Shown: positions 43,701 to 53,171, numbered from the stretch's first letter. The stretch is 64,000 bases of DNA from Lottia gigantea (GCF_000327385.1 NW_008707426.1:331863-395862); one strand, 5' to 3'. Program-made: numbers and translations. The notes: generated from the letters alone by a model not told the origin.

Positions 43701-45715
43701 AGATTGGTTCAGTTCTACACGTTTGGGATTCATGGAGTGAACCAGACGTTCAATAAAACAAGTTGGAACCGAGTTCAGAATGCATTCCTACTCTGCCGAA
43801 AAATAGTTGGTGCCTACAGAATTCAAAATGGCCGAGAAGGAAATAGATATTTTGAATGTGACATATTCTGCTTGCGATTTAGTGCAGAATTGGAACAGAA
43901 TTGGAACAGACAGAACCTATTAAAAACTATCCAATGGATGTTACATTTCTAGTCAGGCAGTGCATGCTAAAATTGCTTGACTGAAGGGAATCCAATAGTA
44001 ATTAGTTCTATGCCTCTGACCCCGTCTGTCTTAGCAAAATTTCCCTGATTGCAAACTGCATGGCATTGCCAGATAATCTGGGGGAAAATAGAAGGCTGTG
44101 AAACAAAATTCATTTTATTTCTTGTAAAATGAGTATCAAAAAGGAGAAGGGTCTTCTCTTGATGACGGCCATGTTTTTTTTAAGGAATGCCAAGTCAGTA
44201 GTCCAAAAGTATTAGGTCAATGCCTCTGTCCTGGCAAATTTCCCTCATTGCACACTGCATGGTGTGGCCTGTCTTCATTAGCTCAATCTTGAAAATGACA
44301 AATAAAAAAGGAGAATGATCTTATATTGAAAATGGCCATGTTTTTTTGACAGGAATCAGCCCTCCTGATTTTGACAACCAAACTCTGGCTGTATTAAGAG
44401 GAAGATTAGTTAGATATCTGATGAGATCAAAAGAGGTAAGTTAACTTTCCTGTAACTCTGGTTCATTGTAAAATATGCTCAAGTCTTATATTGTTAAGTT
44501 AAAGGTATACTACCTCTTAGAATGACCAAACAATTGAAATTTTTAAACTTTGTTAAAATGAGCCAGTGGACTTACCTGGTGTTATAACTATACAACAGAA
44601 TCTCTCTATAATCTAATAAATCTATAAAACTAAGTAATAATTCATTAAACTAAAACGCTTAGAAGTGTTTTTCAATAATTATTTAGTTTAATGGATGTAT
44701 TGTCTTTTATAGAGATTCTATTCTTTAGTCATGGTACCTGGTAAGTCTAACTGATGAATATGTACACTTGTTGGGCAAAATCGCAACCTAAAATCCAAAC
44801 AACATATTGCCAAAATATTAGTAACAGTTAAAGAAAGTCTTCACATGAGGAAGTATATCAATCATAAATGAGTAAGTATTTCATAATGAAAATATTTGTT
44901 TCCTAGATTACCCTTGGAAGAGCAACTAAAGATACCAATGTAGATGTAGATCTATCTCTAGAGGGACCAGCATGGAAAATCTCCCGACAACAGGGTGTCA
45001 TCAAACTAAGGCCATGTGGTGATTTCTATCTAGCTAACGAAGGAAAGCGTCCGATCTACGTAGATGGGAAACCAATTATTAAAGGCAATAAACAAAAATT
45101 ATTTCATAATTCAGTGGTTGAGGTGAGTGCACCTTTTTTTTTAATTTTGTGTTTGGATATTTAGGGATGGAGATGGGAGAGGGGGCTTTAAAGGGATTGT
45201 AAAGAGGTTTTTTTAAAAAAAAGTTATGTGTATCAAAGGGACACTGATAGCATCAATTTGCACCATTCCAATTTTTAATCAGACATCTGCAGTGCCTGCC
45301 ATGACTTCACTAATCGCAAAATATGCTTTATCACACAAGGCCTTTCGCGGATAGTGACATCATCAATGTGCACCTTGTGGCTAATGAAGACAGCCAACAC
45401 CATGCAGGGTGCATTGAGAGAAATTTTGCCAGGACAATGGCATTAGCCTGCTCTTTTTCAATTTCCAACTGTCCTTCAGCTCAGCCTATAGCACACAGGT
45501 CCTCTGTATATTGCCCAATCTGAACTACAAGACGTTTTTTCCATGTTGAGAAACAGAGGTTGTCTATTCCACCAGCTGCCACCTGCAGTATATCCCCAAT
45601 GAAGAGTTATCTATAATTTCAGATTTCCAGTTTACGGTTTATTTTTCTAATCAATGAAGAACTCGTCAAGACAATGAGGACAGAAATACCCAAATTAATA
45701 CCAAACATTACTTGA
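37754..45715 (+). CDS. MCRS1: Microspherule protein 1 (INO80/NSL complex subunit), 517 aa
   Basis: Twelve exons in consistent phase: 37754-37766, 38278-38750, 39064-39102, 39977-40167, 40802-40910, 41893-42031, 42557-42632, 43278-43306, 43540-43632, 44353-44435, 44907-45122, 45623-45715 (1,554 nt). MCRS1 is a nuclear and nucleolar FHA protein of the INO80 remodeller and NSL acetyltransferase complexes. Visible parts: Ser/Thr/Pro-rich N-terminus (exon 2, with VVPPPPVVPAPPAPIP); a basic KRPKRPR signal in the 39-bp exon 3; the MCRS N-terminal domain (DDLLLINAVQQCNDLS, VKFSCHFTLKE, ERWYALLYD, NFSDAEDA); a short helix (ELMVADRRCKKEIRHLEEEM); and a C-terminal FHA domain (~412-495: ITLGRATKD, VDLSLEGPAWKISRQQGVI, NEGKRPIYVDGKP, NSVVE). 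It is about 55 residues longer than the human protein, mostly at the N-terminus. The 13-bp first exon is inferred from frame and splice sites. Confidence 0.96.
39208..39390 (+). repeat. Rep-A, 5' half, in MCRS1 intron 3
   Basis: AAAGGGACAGGTGCGCCATT is followed by a G-run, then TCTTGAATATATGCAAATAG, GAAGTACTAGAAATGTACG and CAAACTGGGAATTTTAC. Confidence 0.85.
39415..39965 (+). repeat. Rep-F ~550-bp element in MCRS1 intron 3
   Basis: Starts ATTATACGCCCACATGAAA and GGGGGCGTATATTGCCGTC with TTCGTCCATCCGTCCAC. It includes paired segments about TTTTGACAAAACTTG and ends GGGCATATATTACCTTGCC with TGGCAAGCTATT, immediately before exon 4. A reversed copy is at 59826-60250 and a shorter relative at 60800-61075. 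Confidence 0.8.
40193..40540. repeat. Rep-C fold-back MITE in MCRS1 intron 4
   Basis: Left CAGTCTAATTAATATTTGAC, TTTATCAGCTTTTC, GGCCACTTCAGTC; right TTTAGACCCTAACTGAAGTG, AATAAAAGCTAATATAAAA, AAAGTTTGATTTAATTTTG. The centre has the paired AACTAATCAGATTTCTG / GAAGTTGATTGGTTAAAGC. Confidence 0.85.
40541..40801. other. MCRS1 intron 4, exon-proximal part
   Basis: Unique AT-rich sequence with no exon or repeat recognised. Confidence 0.4.
40933..41215 (+). repeat. Rep-A element (plus copy of an inverted pair)
   Basis: AACGGACAGATTCGCCATTT, GAATATATGTAAATAGACTT, CTAGGAATTTCTTTTCC, TGGTTTTGAAGGTTCAAATT, in MCRS1 intron 5. It meets an opposite copy at about 41216. Confidence 0.75.
41216..41372 (-). 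repeat. Rep-A element (minus copy of an inverted pair)
   Basis: GCTAAGCTGATCAGTAATAG, GAAATTTGAAGCTTCCATTC, GACGACTCATCTTTTCTTG and AAAAGAAATTCCTAC run as the reverse of Rep-A, sharing the AGTTTCAGAAACCGAAATT junction with the plus copy. Confidence 0.7.
41383..41790. repeat. Rep-C-related long palindrome in MCRS1 intron 5
   Basis: Arms of roughly 125 bases pair closely. Left GTACGTAACCACTACAGTAA, GGTCTAACACTGTCCTTCTT, GACTTTTCATTCTGTTAACC; right GGTTAACAGAATGAAAAGTC, AAGAAGGACAGTGTTAGACC, CTACTGTAGTGGCTACGTAC. The unpaired centre is about 100 bases. Arm identity is visibly higher than in the other Rep-C copies. Confidence 0.9.
42105..42165 (+). repeat. Rep-B left-end fragment
   Basis: AAAGGGATTGTAAAGTGGTT and TTTATGTGTATTTGGCC, cut by a Rep-C element. 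Confidence 0.6.
42166..42525. repeat. Rep-C element with a triplicated inner segment
   Basis: The phrase GTTAAAGCAGGTGTCATCAG with AAGGCCGTCTTTAGACC and CTAACTGAA occurs in tandem, so the right arm is repeated about three times before the terminal AAGTGGCTAATTAAAG and AGTTTGGTCTGATTTG. MCRS1 intron 6, ending about 30 bases before exon 7. Confidence 0.75.
42660..42745. repeat. Rep-K fragment
   Basis: TCTGCCTCTATTCCAGCC (partly duplicated) and TCTGATAGCTATTTTGAAAG with GTGTAGAGACAG, as at 30166-30265. Confidence 0.55.
42788..43035 (+). repeat. SINE-2, tRNA-derived SINE copy
   Basis: TTCTATAGCACAGAGTG and GTGGGTTCAATTTTCGATCG correspond to the A and B boxes of the better copy at 59228-59458. 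The body (TAGTCTGATGACCTTGAATA, AGTCATCTTCACTCATA, AATGCCAAGAGGTTTGG) matches it closely. MCRS1 intron 7. Confidence 0.8.
43378..43536 (+). repeat. SINE-1, 3' half, abutting MCRS1 exon 9
   Basis: CACATTAAAGATCCCCCGAC, AAAAAGAGTAGGCTATGG, TTTCCCTCATTGCATCCTGC, CATTAGCCCACATGGTGC and AAGTAGGATGTGAAACTC, ending in (ATTTC)n. The tail runs straight into the acceptor GACAG of exon 9 (first coding base 43540). Confidence 0.85.
43690..43945 (+). repeat. Rep-E MITE in MCRS1 intron 9
   Basis: GGTTGCCAGATTGGTTCAG at the left, TTTGGGATTCATGGAGTGAA, AACCGAGTTCAGAATGCATT, TTTGAATGTGACATATTCTG, and CTATCCAATGG at the right. A chance frame from exon 9 stays open through it. Confidence 0.8.
44005..44120 (+). 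repeat. SINE-1 3' fragment
   Basis: TAGTTCTATGCCTCTGACCC, TTTCCCTGATTGCAAACTGC and GGCATTGCCAGATAATC match the SINE-1 3' half, with the end altered. Confidence 0.55.
44205..44295 (+). repeat. SINE-1 3' fragment
   Basis: AATGCCTCTGTCCTGGC, TTTCCCTCATTGCACACTGC and CTGTCTTCATTAGCTC match SINE-1. Together with the piece at 44005 this makes a local pair. Confidence 0.6.
44505..44765. repeat. Rep-G fold-back element, fullest copy
   Basis: Left GGTATACTACCTCTTAGAAT, GTGGACTTACCTGGTGTTAT, ACAACAGAATCTCTCTATA; right AGAGATTCTATTCTTTAGTC, ATGGTACCTGGTAAGTC, AACTGATGAATATGTACAC. MCRS1 intron 10. Confidence 0.8.
44770..44875 (+). repeat. Rep-L dispersed repeat
   Basis: AAATCCAAACAACATATTGC, AATATTAGTAACAG and CACATGAGGAAGTATATC match 1535-1640. 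It follows Rep-G directly. Confidence 0.55.
45190..45368 (+). repeat. Rep-B fold-back element, cut by SINE-1
   Basis: TAAAGGGATTGTAAAGAGG, GATAGCATCAATTTGCACC and GACTTCACTAATCGCAAAAT, ending at GATAGTGACATCATCAATG where SINE-1 sequence begins. MCRS1 intron 11. Confidence 0.8.
45369..45560 (-). repeat. SINE-1 fragment in MCRS1 intron 11
   Basis: On the minus strand: GGCTAATGAAGACAGCC, CCATGCAGGGTGCATTGAG, TTTTGCCAGGACAATGGC, ATTTCCAACTGTCC. The head end is degraded. It joins the truncated Rep-B at 45368. Confidence 0.7.
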
Positions 45716-45762
45716 TGTTCTAGTACTTTGTAGTCTTGTTCATCTTTTATACACTCATTGTG

Positions 45763-45768
45763 AATAAA
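45763..45768 (+). terminator. Polyadenylation signal of MCRS1
   Basis: AATAAA lies 48 bases after the MCRS1 stop codon, the only such hexamer close by. Confidence 0.65.
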
Positions 45769-46390
45769 CATATTTTTCATTAAGACTACGTACTCCCTAT
45801 TCTTGTGCCTGTTTCGACATTGGGACAAGCCTTATACCATTGCCTTGTAAAATAGGGGGAAGGGAGGTTAAGAGATCTTTGTGAAAAAGACGAAGATTAA
45901 GATTTAACTGTAGTCTGAATTAATATCAATTACTTCCCCTTGCGTGCTCTTCTAATCAGGAAAGCAGGTAAGGTCACATGAGATAAACAAATGCATTGGC
46001 GATAGAAATTTTCTGTTTTGTGAATGTTATTTAAAATGATCAGCTTGATTGATTGCAAACTTGGTATTTCAATGGCCAAATTAGCTCACTGATTTCATTT
46101 GTGATTAAACCGGTCGCTTAAAATGATGTGTATGTGTAGAATTAATGCAATCACGAATTTCAGACTGATAAAGGGACACAACTCTTCATAAACCCAGACT
46201 ATAAAAAAAAAAACAAAACCTTTCATTCCTGAAACCAAGCAATAGGTCAATCCTCTACCAAGCTTTTAAATCAATTGTGTCTGTAGAAAATATTTCAGCC
46301 AGTGGTGAAAATAAACTTGTAATTTTTTTTTATCAGCTGCAATGTTTATGTGCTGTCGGTATAACTTTTAAGTTACATGATACACTAACA
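45769..46390. other. MCRS1-PGAP3 intergenic region
   Basis: 622 bases between the MCRS1 poly(A) signal and the PGAP3 start codon, both genes on plus. No TATA box at a fitting distance and no repeat family recognised. The PGAP3 promoter should lie here. Confidence 0.45.
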
Positions 46391-49300
46391 ATGGAGACTC
46401 ATGTACTTATGATTTTGTTGCTGATAATATTTTTGAATCTTCAAGAATGTTGGACATCAGTGGGTGATCGTTCTTTCGTATTTCAAAAATGTTTGGAGAC
46501 ATGTCTAAAGTCGAATTGTACAGACATGAATGTGTTTTTTTCGCGGCAGCCATATTACTTACAACTGTTACATTGGGACTGTTCATCAGAGTGTAGGTAT
46601 TACTGTATGTGGAAAACTGTTGATGCTTTTCAAAAAGATGGTCTACCAATTCCACAGTTTAATGGCAAGGTAAGATGAAAGTTTTTAGGAGCTCCTCTAT
46701 AGATTTGGGCCGGGTAAAATAATCGAAAATCGTTGCTTTGAATTTTAAATTTACATTATCGATTATCAAGTTTCATAATCGATTAAATGTCAAAGTAATT
46801 TTTTCTCTTGTGTATGGTACCAGTCCTATGGTCATTGATCCACTGATAGTATTAATCTCTTCCACATTACCCATCAGCAGGCGTGTAACTAAGGAGAATA
46901 TTCTTAGCAAAATTCGAACAAATTCCCCAATTCTATGTCCATTCTAAGAGGTAGTATACCTTTAAGTAGGAATGAACACTATAAAAGACTGACTAATATT
47001 GTGTCTTCTCTATGATTCCAGTGGCCATTTATTCGGATATTGGGTATTCAGGAACCAGCCTCTACTCTGTTTTCTCTGGGTAATGCTGCATGTTGTTTGG
47101 GGATATTTTATCTTCGTTCTCGTATATTACCCAGAGTTCACATGTTTTACGTTTGGCACGTCGTAGCTATAGTAAGTATAATATACACCTATATATTTTC
47201 TTTAAGACTTTGTGCATGCAGTTTTAAATGGCCGACGCTGAGAGTTCAGTTTTGTTAAAAAGAGTTTTGATGGAACTGCATACAATATAAAATAGTGTAG
47301 GGGAGTTATGATGCTATGACTGAACTACAAAAATACCAATCTTTCCGAAATAACTGAGTTTGGTGGATTTTATTCAAATTAAATAGGTGAAAAACCTGTG
47401 TAACATTCCTACAACACAGGGCCTAGTTAATCTGTCTCTAGACCAGACTACAACTTTTAAAACAGCTCTAAAAGGCTGGAATAGAGGCAGATGAGTTGTT
47501 CGTTCGTATTGTCTGACAATAACCTTGTTATAAATCTTCTTACATCCACGCTACAAAATATAGTTAGTCAGATGTTAGTTATCTCCCTTGAAGAGTCTAT
47601 CATCATCGTAGACAGAAGTCTGGGGGTCAGAGACTAATAAGCTATTGTCATATGACCTAATATTTGAAAGTAGTTTCCACCAGCTGTATACAAGGTTATT
47701 GTCAGGCGGAGCGAGAATGGAAAACTTATATACGATAAATGTTTTTGTCTGAATGACGTGAAGGTCAAAGGTCGTTGTGAAATCTGTTGTTTATTGTAGG
47801 TATCTTTGAATGCTTGGATCTGTTCTATTATATTCCATACCAGAGACTTTGATATAACAGAGGTAAGCTTTAGCTATTACAGAGTGGTATAACCTAGAGA
47901 TGAAATTGGAGCTGCAGTGGCTCAGTGAGTTCGACTCTTGCTTGCTAGTGTTCACAACTCATCATTTGAGCCTTCAAATACATGTGTGTCCAGAATTATC
48001 TGTGTTTGAATCTTGAAATGACCACTTGTCAATTTTAAGATACTCTGTGATATATAAAAAAGACATATATAGAAATAGTTTGAGATAGTTTTGAAGGAAT
48101 TAAGAGATTTTCATACATTTCTAGTACTTCTGAAGACTATTTACATACTTTCAAGACTCAAATCAACACCCAAAATGGCACATCTACTCCTTTAAGGAGT
48201 CATCTAGTCATCTAGTCATTCAGATGGGACAAAAACCAAAGTGTGGTGTATTATTGGCAGTGCATCTTAAAGACCCCGCGGCAGTTAGGAATAAAGAGAA
48301 AGAGTAGGCTAATTTCCCATCAAAATTTACCTCTTTGCACACTCCATGGGGTTACCGGTCTTTGTTAGCTTAATTTGAACATAAAATGGGTTGTGTGCTT
48401 CTTTTCTTTTGAATGCAAAATATTTTATTTTCAGAAATTAGATTATTATTTTGCCTTTTCTGTGGTGTGTATCAACATCTGGGCATTTTTATGCAGGTAA
48501 GTTGACTGTTTCATTGCACCATGACATTCTTTTCTGACCTAGCTGACCTGTAAAGGTTTGAGTATCCGAAACGTGAGTCCGAGTCTTCATGCTGTAGGAT
48601 ATATAACTTTCCGTTCCAGAGTCTGCGTACATATCTCATATGATTAAATTCTTCTATTGGAAAGCTTATTCTATTTACAAAGATAGGTGTTCTGATGAGA
48701 CTTATTTATCCAAAACATTGTTGTATGGAGTATATACTTATTCTTCTAGATCATTTGTGAAAAGTTCATTAGCTGCTACCAGTGTTTCGCCAGTATGTTG
48801 CTTGGAATTTGGGTTTCATTTTGCGGTTCTGAGCGTTGGTTTATTTATTGTATGACTTTTAGCTCCTCTTAAGTCATCTTAAACATTATGAAGATTCACC
48901 CCCTGGGGGTGTGGACTAGGGTGTCAGGGGTGTGACCAGCTGGTGTAGGAGAAGAACTTATTTTAAATTGAGAGAGCACCTCACATTATCACATGCTGGA
49001 AATGTGGATAAAACAAATTTTTGGGGGTGTGAAAGGTCCAGTTGATTGATCCAGGCGTGTGAAGGCTGAAAAAGGCTGCCAAATTGCCAAATCTGAGTCA
49101 CGAAGTGGTATCAAGTGTTTGAGTTTATTGTGAATTCATTAATTTTATTTTTGTATTTTAAGGGTATTAGGAACAAAGAGGTATATTCAAACTGGTATAT
49201 TCTCGGTCATTATACTTGGTATCTATATAAAACATATTCACTATTTACATTATGTTAAACTAGACTACGGCTATAACATGCAAGTAAACGTTATATTTGG

Positions 49301-50824
49301 TAAGTATAAGTCAATGAGTTATCCATTCTTCCCCGTCTCCTTGACCACAAGACTATGGGTCGCTCTGGATCTGCTCGTTCGGGATTCATGGAATCAACTG
49401 AACGTTCCGTAAAACAAGTTGGAACAGAGTTTAGAATGCGTTCCATGTGAGCTGAAAAAATAGTAGGTGTGGACAGAATTCAAAATGGAGGAATCCGGAG
49501 AAGGAAATAGATGAGAAAATTTTGAATGTGACATATTCTGCTTTCAGTTTCATACTGTTTGATTGAAGGCAGAATTGGAACAGACGGAACCAGTTCAGAA
49601 CTGTCCAATCGAGTGGCATTAGGTGACATGACCCAAAACATATTTGGATGCCCTTTAGTCCAAGAATTTTTTTAGATAACCTTTTTACTAATTTAATCAT
49701 TCATTCATGCATTCATACCTTCATACCATCATATCTAACAAACAGAATTACATCAAACATTTGTCCTCACTCCATTTATTCTTTCATATATTCTTTTATT
49801 CATTCATTTTTTCTTTCATTCATTCATTTTTTCATTTATTCATTCATTCATTCATTCATATCTAACAAACAGAATTACATCAAACATTTGTCCTCACTCC
49901 ATTTATTCTTTCATATATTCTTTTATTCATTCATTTTTTCTTTCATTCATTCATTTTTTCATTTATTCATTCATTCATTCATTCATATCTAACAAACAGA
50001 ATTACATCAAACATTTGTACTCATTCATTCATTCATTTATTCATTTTTTCATTTATTCTTTTATTTATTCATTCATTCTTTTATTTCAGGTATAGTGAAC
50101 ACACTGTGTTGGTCTGTTTGGGCTATATTAAAAAATAAACAACAGAGTTATTCATGGAAATGTTTATTTACTATGGTGTCCCTTAGTTCTTTACTGTTAT
50201 TAGAATTGCTAGATTTCCCTCCATTATTTTGGGTGTTGGATGCCCATGCTTTTTGGCATGCTGGAACCATTCCTTTAGCTATACTCTGGACTAGGTAAGT
50301 CGAAACTTACATTTTGTATGTGTATCAGGGACACTGATAGCATCAATTTGCATCATTCCAATTTTCAATCAGACTTCTGTGGTTCCTGCAATTCCTCTAA
50401 AACTAAGTGTTTGATAAAGTCACTAATCATAAAATATGCACATGGCCCTTCACGATTAGTGAAGTCAATCCAACATTTAGTTTTAGTGGAGTTGCAGGAA
50501 CCATAGACGTCTGATCGAAAATTGGAATGGTGCAAATTGATGCAATCCCTTTAAGAATAAAATCGCATGTACCAATTATCTTGCATGCCCAGGTGTTAGT
50601 AATGGTCCCCTTTAACCAATATTATAAAATGACAGAAGGCTAATGCTACAAATTAAATTTACCCACTACACACTGCAAGGTATTGCAGGTATTACTTAGT
50701 TCTATCATGAGCAAGAAAATAGGATGTTAGTCTCTCAATTTTATATTTTTTCTACAGTTTTACAGTAGATGATTGTCAATATTTACAAGAACAAAAAGAA
50801 GAAACCAGACCAAAACTGGACTAA
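46391..50824 (+). CDS. PGAP3: Post-GPI attachment to proteins factor 3 (PGAP3/PER1), 320 aa
   Basis: Seven exons in consistent phase: 46391-46669, 47022-47171, 47800-47862, 48435-48496, 49163-49299, 50090-50294, 50758-50824 (963 nt). PGAP3 removes the sn-2 unsaturated acyl chain of GPI anchors in the Golgi, the first step of fatty-acid remodelling. Visible parts: signal peptide (VLMILLLIIFLNLQECW); lumenal cysteine-rich part (KCLETCLKSNCTD, SRQPYYLQLLHWDCSSECRY, GLPIPQFNGKWPF, the last across exons 1-2); then about seven membrane helices. The CREST-superfamily catalytic pattern is complete: NAWICSIIFHTRDFDITEKL, and LDAHAFWHAGTIPL near the end with DFPPLFWVLDAH. Length equals the human protein. 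The start was chosen as the first ATG giving a signal peptide. Introns carry SINE-1, Rep-A, Rep-E, Rep-B and a 127-bp tandem duplication. Confidence 0.97.
47172..47799. other. PGAP3 intron 2
   Basis: Contains a Rep-K piece at 47440-47505 (CTGTCTCTAGACCAGAC, AAAACAGCTC, GGCTGGAATAGAGGCAG). Otherwise unique; no exon seen. Confidence 0.45.
47905..48195 (-). repeat. Rep-A element preceded by a SINE-1 head piece
   Basis: GGAGCTGCAGTGGCTCAGTG and AGTTCGACTCTTGCTTGCTA at 47909-47948 match the SINE-1 tRNA-like head. Rep-A (minus) follows at once: GTTCACAACTCATCATTTGA, CATACATTTCTAGTACTTCTG in two parts, AATGGCACATCTACTCCTTT. PGAP3 intron 3. Confidence 0.75.
48265..48420 (+). repeat. SINE-1, 3' half
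   Basis: CATCTTAAAGACCCCGCGGC, AAAGAGTAGGCTAATTTCCC, CTTTGCACACTCCATGGGG and GGTCTTTGTTAGC. PGAP3 intron 3, ending about 15 bases before exon 4. Confidence 0.65.
48497..49162. other. PGAP3 intron 4
   Basis: 666 bases. An inverted Rep-L piece lies at 48745-48845 (AAAAGTTCATTAGCTGC, TTTCGCCAGTATGTTGC). A G-rich GGGGTGTG patch lies at 48899-48945. No exon seen. Confidence 0.45.
49360..49620 (+). repeat. Rep-E MITE in PGAP3 intron 5
   Basis: GGGTCGCTCTGGATC and GGGATTCATGGAATCAACTG, GAGTTTAGAATGCGTTCC, TTTGAATGTGACATATTCTG, ending CTGTCCAATCGAGTGGC. Inverted ends of the GCCACTCGATTGG type. Confidence 0.8.
49640..50089. repeat. 127-bp tandem repeat with ATTC microsatellite
   Basis: ATATCTAACAAACAGAATTA begins at 49731, 49858 and 49985, a period of exactly 127, with long ATTC runs between. 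The two full copies are nearly identical. The array runs to the acceptor of PGAP3 exon 6 (first base 50090), so its pyrimidine tract belongs to the repeat. Confidence 0.92.
50305..50553. repeat. Rep-B fold-back element in PGAP3 intron 6
   Basis: TTTTGTATGTGTATCAGGGA, GATAGCATCAATTTGCATC, the two arms, and GTGCAAATTGATGC joined early to AATCCCTTT. The left terminal 25 bases are missing. Confidence 0.85.
50590..50730 (+). repeat. SINE-1 3' half, degenerate
   Basis: GAAGGCTAATGCTAC, CCCACTACACACTGCAAGG, AGCAAGAAAATAGGATGTTA. PGAP3 intron 6, ending about 30 bases before exon 7. Confidence 0.45.
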
Positions 50825-50919
50825 ACAATGAAGACTACATTTTATCATGTGGTTATCCAGGTCTGAACTACTTATATTTATTTGTGTGGTTATCCAGACC
50901 ACAACTGGACAATTGCCTT

Positions 50920-50925
50920 ATTAAA
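50920..50925 (+). terminator. Candidate polyadenylation signal of PGAP3
   Basis: ATTAAA lies 95 bases after the PGAP3 stop codon. No AATAAA occurs nearer. Confidence 0.4.
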
Positions 50926-51009
50926 GTTTGTGTTCTCAGTTTGTGTTTAATATGAAATAGACCTTATTCATGTGTCAGCCATATTGAATCCAGAATGAGG
51001 CTCATAACG

Positions 51010-51056
51010 CAAACAAACAAACAAACAAACAAACAAACAAACAAACAAACAAACAA
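51010..51056. repeat. (CAAA)n microsatellite
   Basis: About eleven perfect CAAA units. Confidence 0.95.
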
Positions 51057-51129
51057 AATGTCACTGCAGAAAAATGGCAACCTTGACGTCTTTAAGTCTC
51101 TTTTAGCCTGATCTCTTGCTATTGATCAA

Positions 51130-51955
51130 GTGTTTAGTAATGAGTACTCCTTCACATAACAATTATTAATGTATTATGATTATGTTGATGATGATGATGA
51201 TTATTATTAATGTATTATGATGATAATGATGAATTTTATTTGTTATTATTAATGTCTTATGATTAAAATGATTGTTATTGTTATTATTATTAATGCATTA
51301 TAATTACAATGATGATGATTATTATTTGTTATTATTAATGCATTACGATTACAACGATGATAATTATTTGTGATTATTAAAGTATTATGATTACAATGAT
51401 GATGATTATTATTTGTTATTATTAATATATTATGATTACAATGATGATAATTATTTGTGATTATTAAAGTATTATGATTACAATGATGATGATTATTATT
51501 GTTATTATAATTAATATGTATGATAACAATGATGATTATTATTTGTTATTATTAATGTATTACGATTACAATGATGATAATTATTATTTTTTAACATTAA
51601 TATGTTTTGATTTCAATGATGATGCTTATTATTGTTATTATTATTAATATATATGATAACAATGATGATTATTATTTGTTATTATCATTAATGTATTATT
51701 ATTACAATGATGATGATTATTGTTATTATTAATGTATTATGATTACAATGATGATTATTATTGTTATTCTTATTAATATATTATGCTTACAATTATTATT
51801 GTTATTCGTATTAATATATTATGCTTACAATGATGATGATTATTACTGTTATTCTTATGAATGTATTATGATTACAATGATGATTATTATTACATGTATT
51901 GTTACTATTAATGTATTTATAATTGATTACAATGATGATTATGATTGTTTATAGC
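51130..51955. repeat. ~45-bp AT-rich minisatellite, about 18 copies
   Basis: The unit contains GATTACAATGATGATGATTA and TTATTATTAATGTATTAT. Units vary in length by a few bases. It lies between the convergent PGAP3 and CFAP210 genes. Confidence 0.9.
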
Positions 51956-51984
51956 CTGATTGGTTACACTACATGTTACTGAAT

Positions 51985-52375
51985 CTTTCCAATTATAGTG
52001 CACCATTGGGGGGTCTTTCCAATTATAGTGCACCATTTGAAGGGGCCTTTTCAATTATAGTGCACCATTTGGGAGGGTCTTTCCAATTATGGTGTACCAT
52101 TGGGGGGTCTTTCCAATTATAGTGCACCATTGAGGGGGTCTTTCCACTTACAGCGCACCATTGGGGGTGGTCTTGCCACTTATAGTGCACCATTTGGGGG
52201 GGAGGGGTCTTGCCACTTATAGTGTACCGTGGCAGGTCTTGGGAAGGTCTTGCCACTTATAGCGTACCGTGGCAGGTCTTGCCACTTATAGCGTACCGCC
52301 ACTTATAGCGTACCGTGGCAGGTCTTGCCACTTATAGCGTACCGTGGCAGGTCTTGCCTTTTATAGCATTCCCTT
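51985..52375. repeat. Two related ~30-bp tandem repeats
   Basis: 51985-52200 repeats TCTTTCCAATTATAGTGCAC with CATTGGGGGG. 52200-52375 repeats CTTATAGCGTACCGTGGCAG with GTCTTGCCA (29 bp). A transitional unit (CCACTTATAGTGCACCATT) joins them, so the second array seems derived from the first. Confidence 0.9.
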
Positions 52376-53171
52376 GAATTGCCAATGTGGAAGGTCTTAC
52401 CTCTTTGCTTTTATCTAAAACCAGTCAGAGTGCTTAGTTCTATGTTCTGCTGTTTAGCAGGGGGTTCAGATGACCATGGTCTTAAAGAGATACAGTGGTG
52501 TAAATATTAGCACAATTTACTGATCAATAGAGCTAATTTTCAACTTATTTATGCCGGTTCGTCTGACTTGTAGGTGTACTGACATCCGTAAAGACAGTTG
52601 AAATTAAGCTTTTTCAGCTGATAAAGCAAATATTTACACGACTGTATCAGTTTAAAATTCCATTACCCAAACTGAACAACCCAACCAATATTTTTATTCA
52701 GTAACATGTGGTATTATCAATCAGTGATCAGTTCACATACAGTTATATATAATGTACAAATTCTTCATAACAATAAACTGACTATTTAAGTCTTGATAAT
52801 GGTGAATTTTAAACTGGAAGTTTGCTTACGTGGTGATACACCTAAAGTACTTGGCCACATTTCACAAAAAATATGACGATAAAAATTTGTCGTAAGAATA
52901 GAATCTTACATTTCGAAATAACATAGTGCAAGATTTTTTGTGGAACAAGGCTGTGATGAAGAATGTGTTTGGCACCCCTTTCAGATTTTAGAGGGCATTG
53001 GTCATGGGGCTGAATACATCTGGCAATGAAAGAAGAATGAATTTGCCTTTTTTTCTGGCCTGAGGGATGCGGGTCCTCTTCAGGCCAGAAAGAAGAAAAT
53101 TCATTCTAATGGGCCATGTCACAATCCCCCCTTCCTTAAATATGCCAGCTAAAATTTGGGACAAAAACAGA
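52376..53171. other. PGAP3-CFAP210 intergenic region, first part
   Basis: No coding exon seen. A hairpin lies at 53033-53107. TAGGTGTACTGACATCCG near 52572 and a few AATAAA-like hexamers (for example 52782) are not tied to a gene. Confidence 0.4.
53033..53107. repeat. Inverted repeat (hairpin)
   Basis: AATGAATTTGCC and TTTCTGGCCTGAGG pair with CCTCTTCAGGCCAGAAA and GAAAATTCATTCT around a loop of about 12 bases. The arms contain one small mismatch or bulge region. Confidence 0.75.

Noticed and set aside
43633-43952. Extension of MCRS1 exon 9 in open frame
   Set aside because: The frame continues only because a Rep-E element happens to be open. MCRS1 homology stops at the GT donor at 43633 and resumes at 44353.
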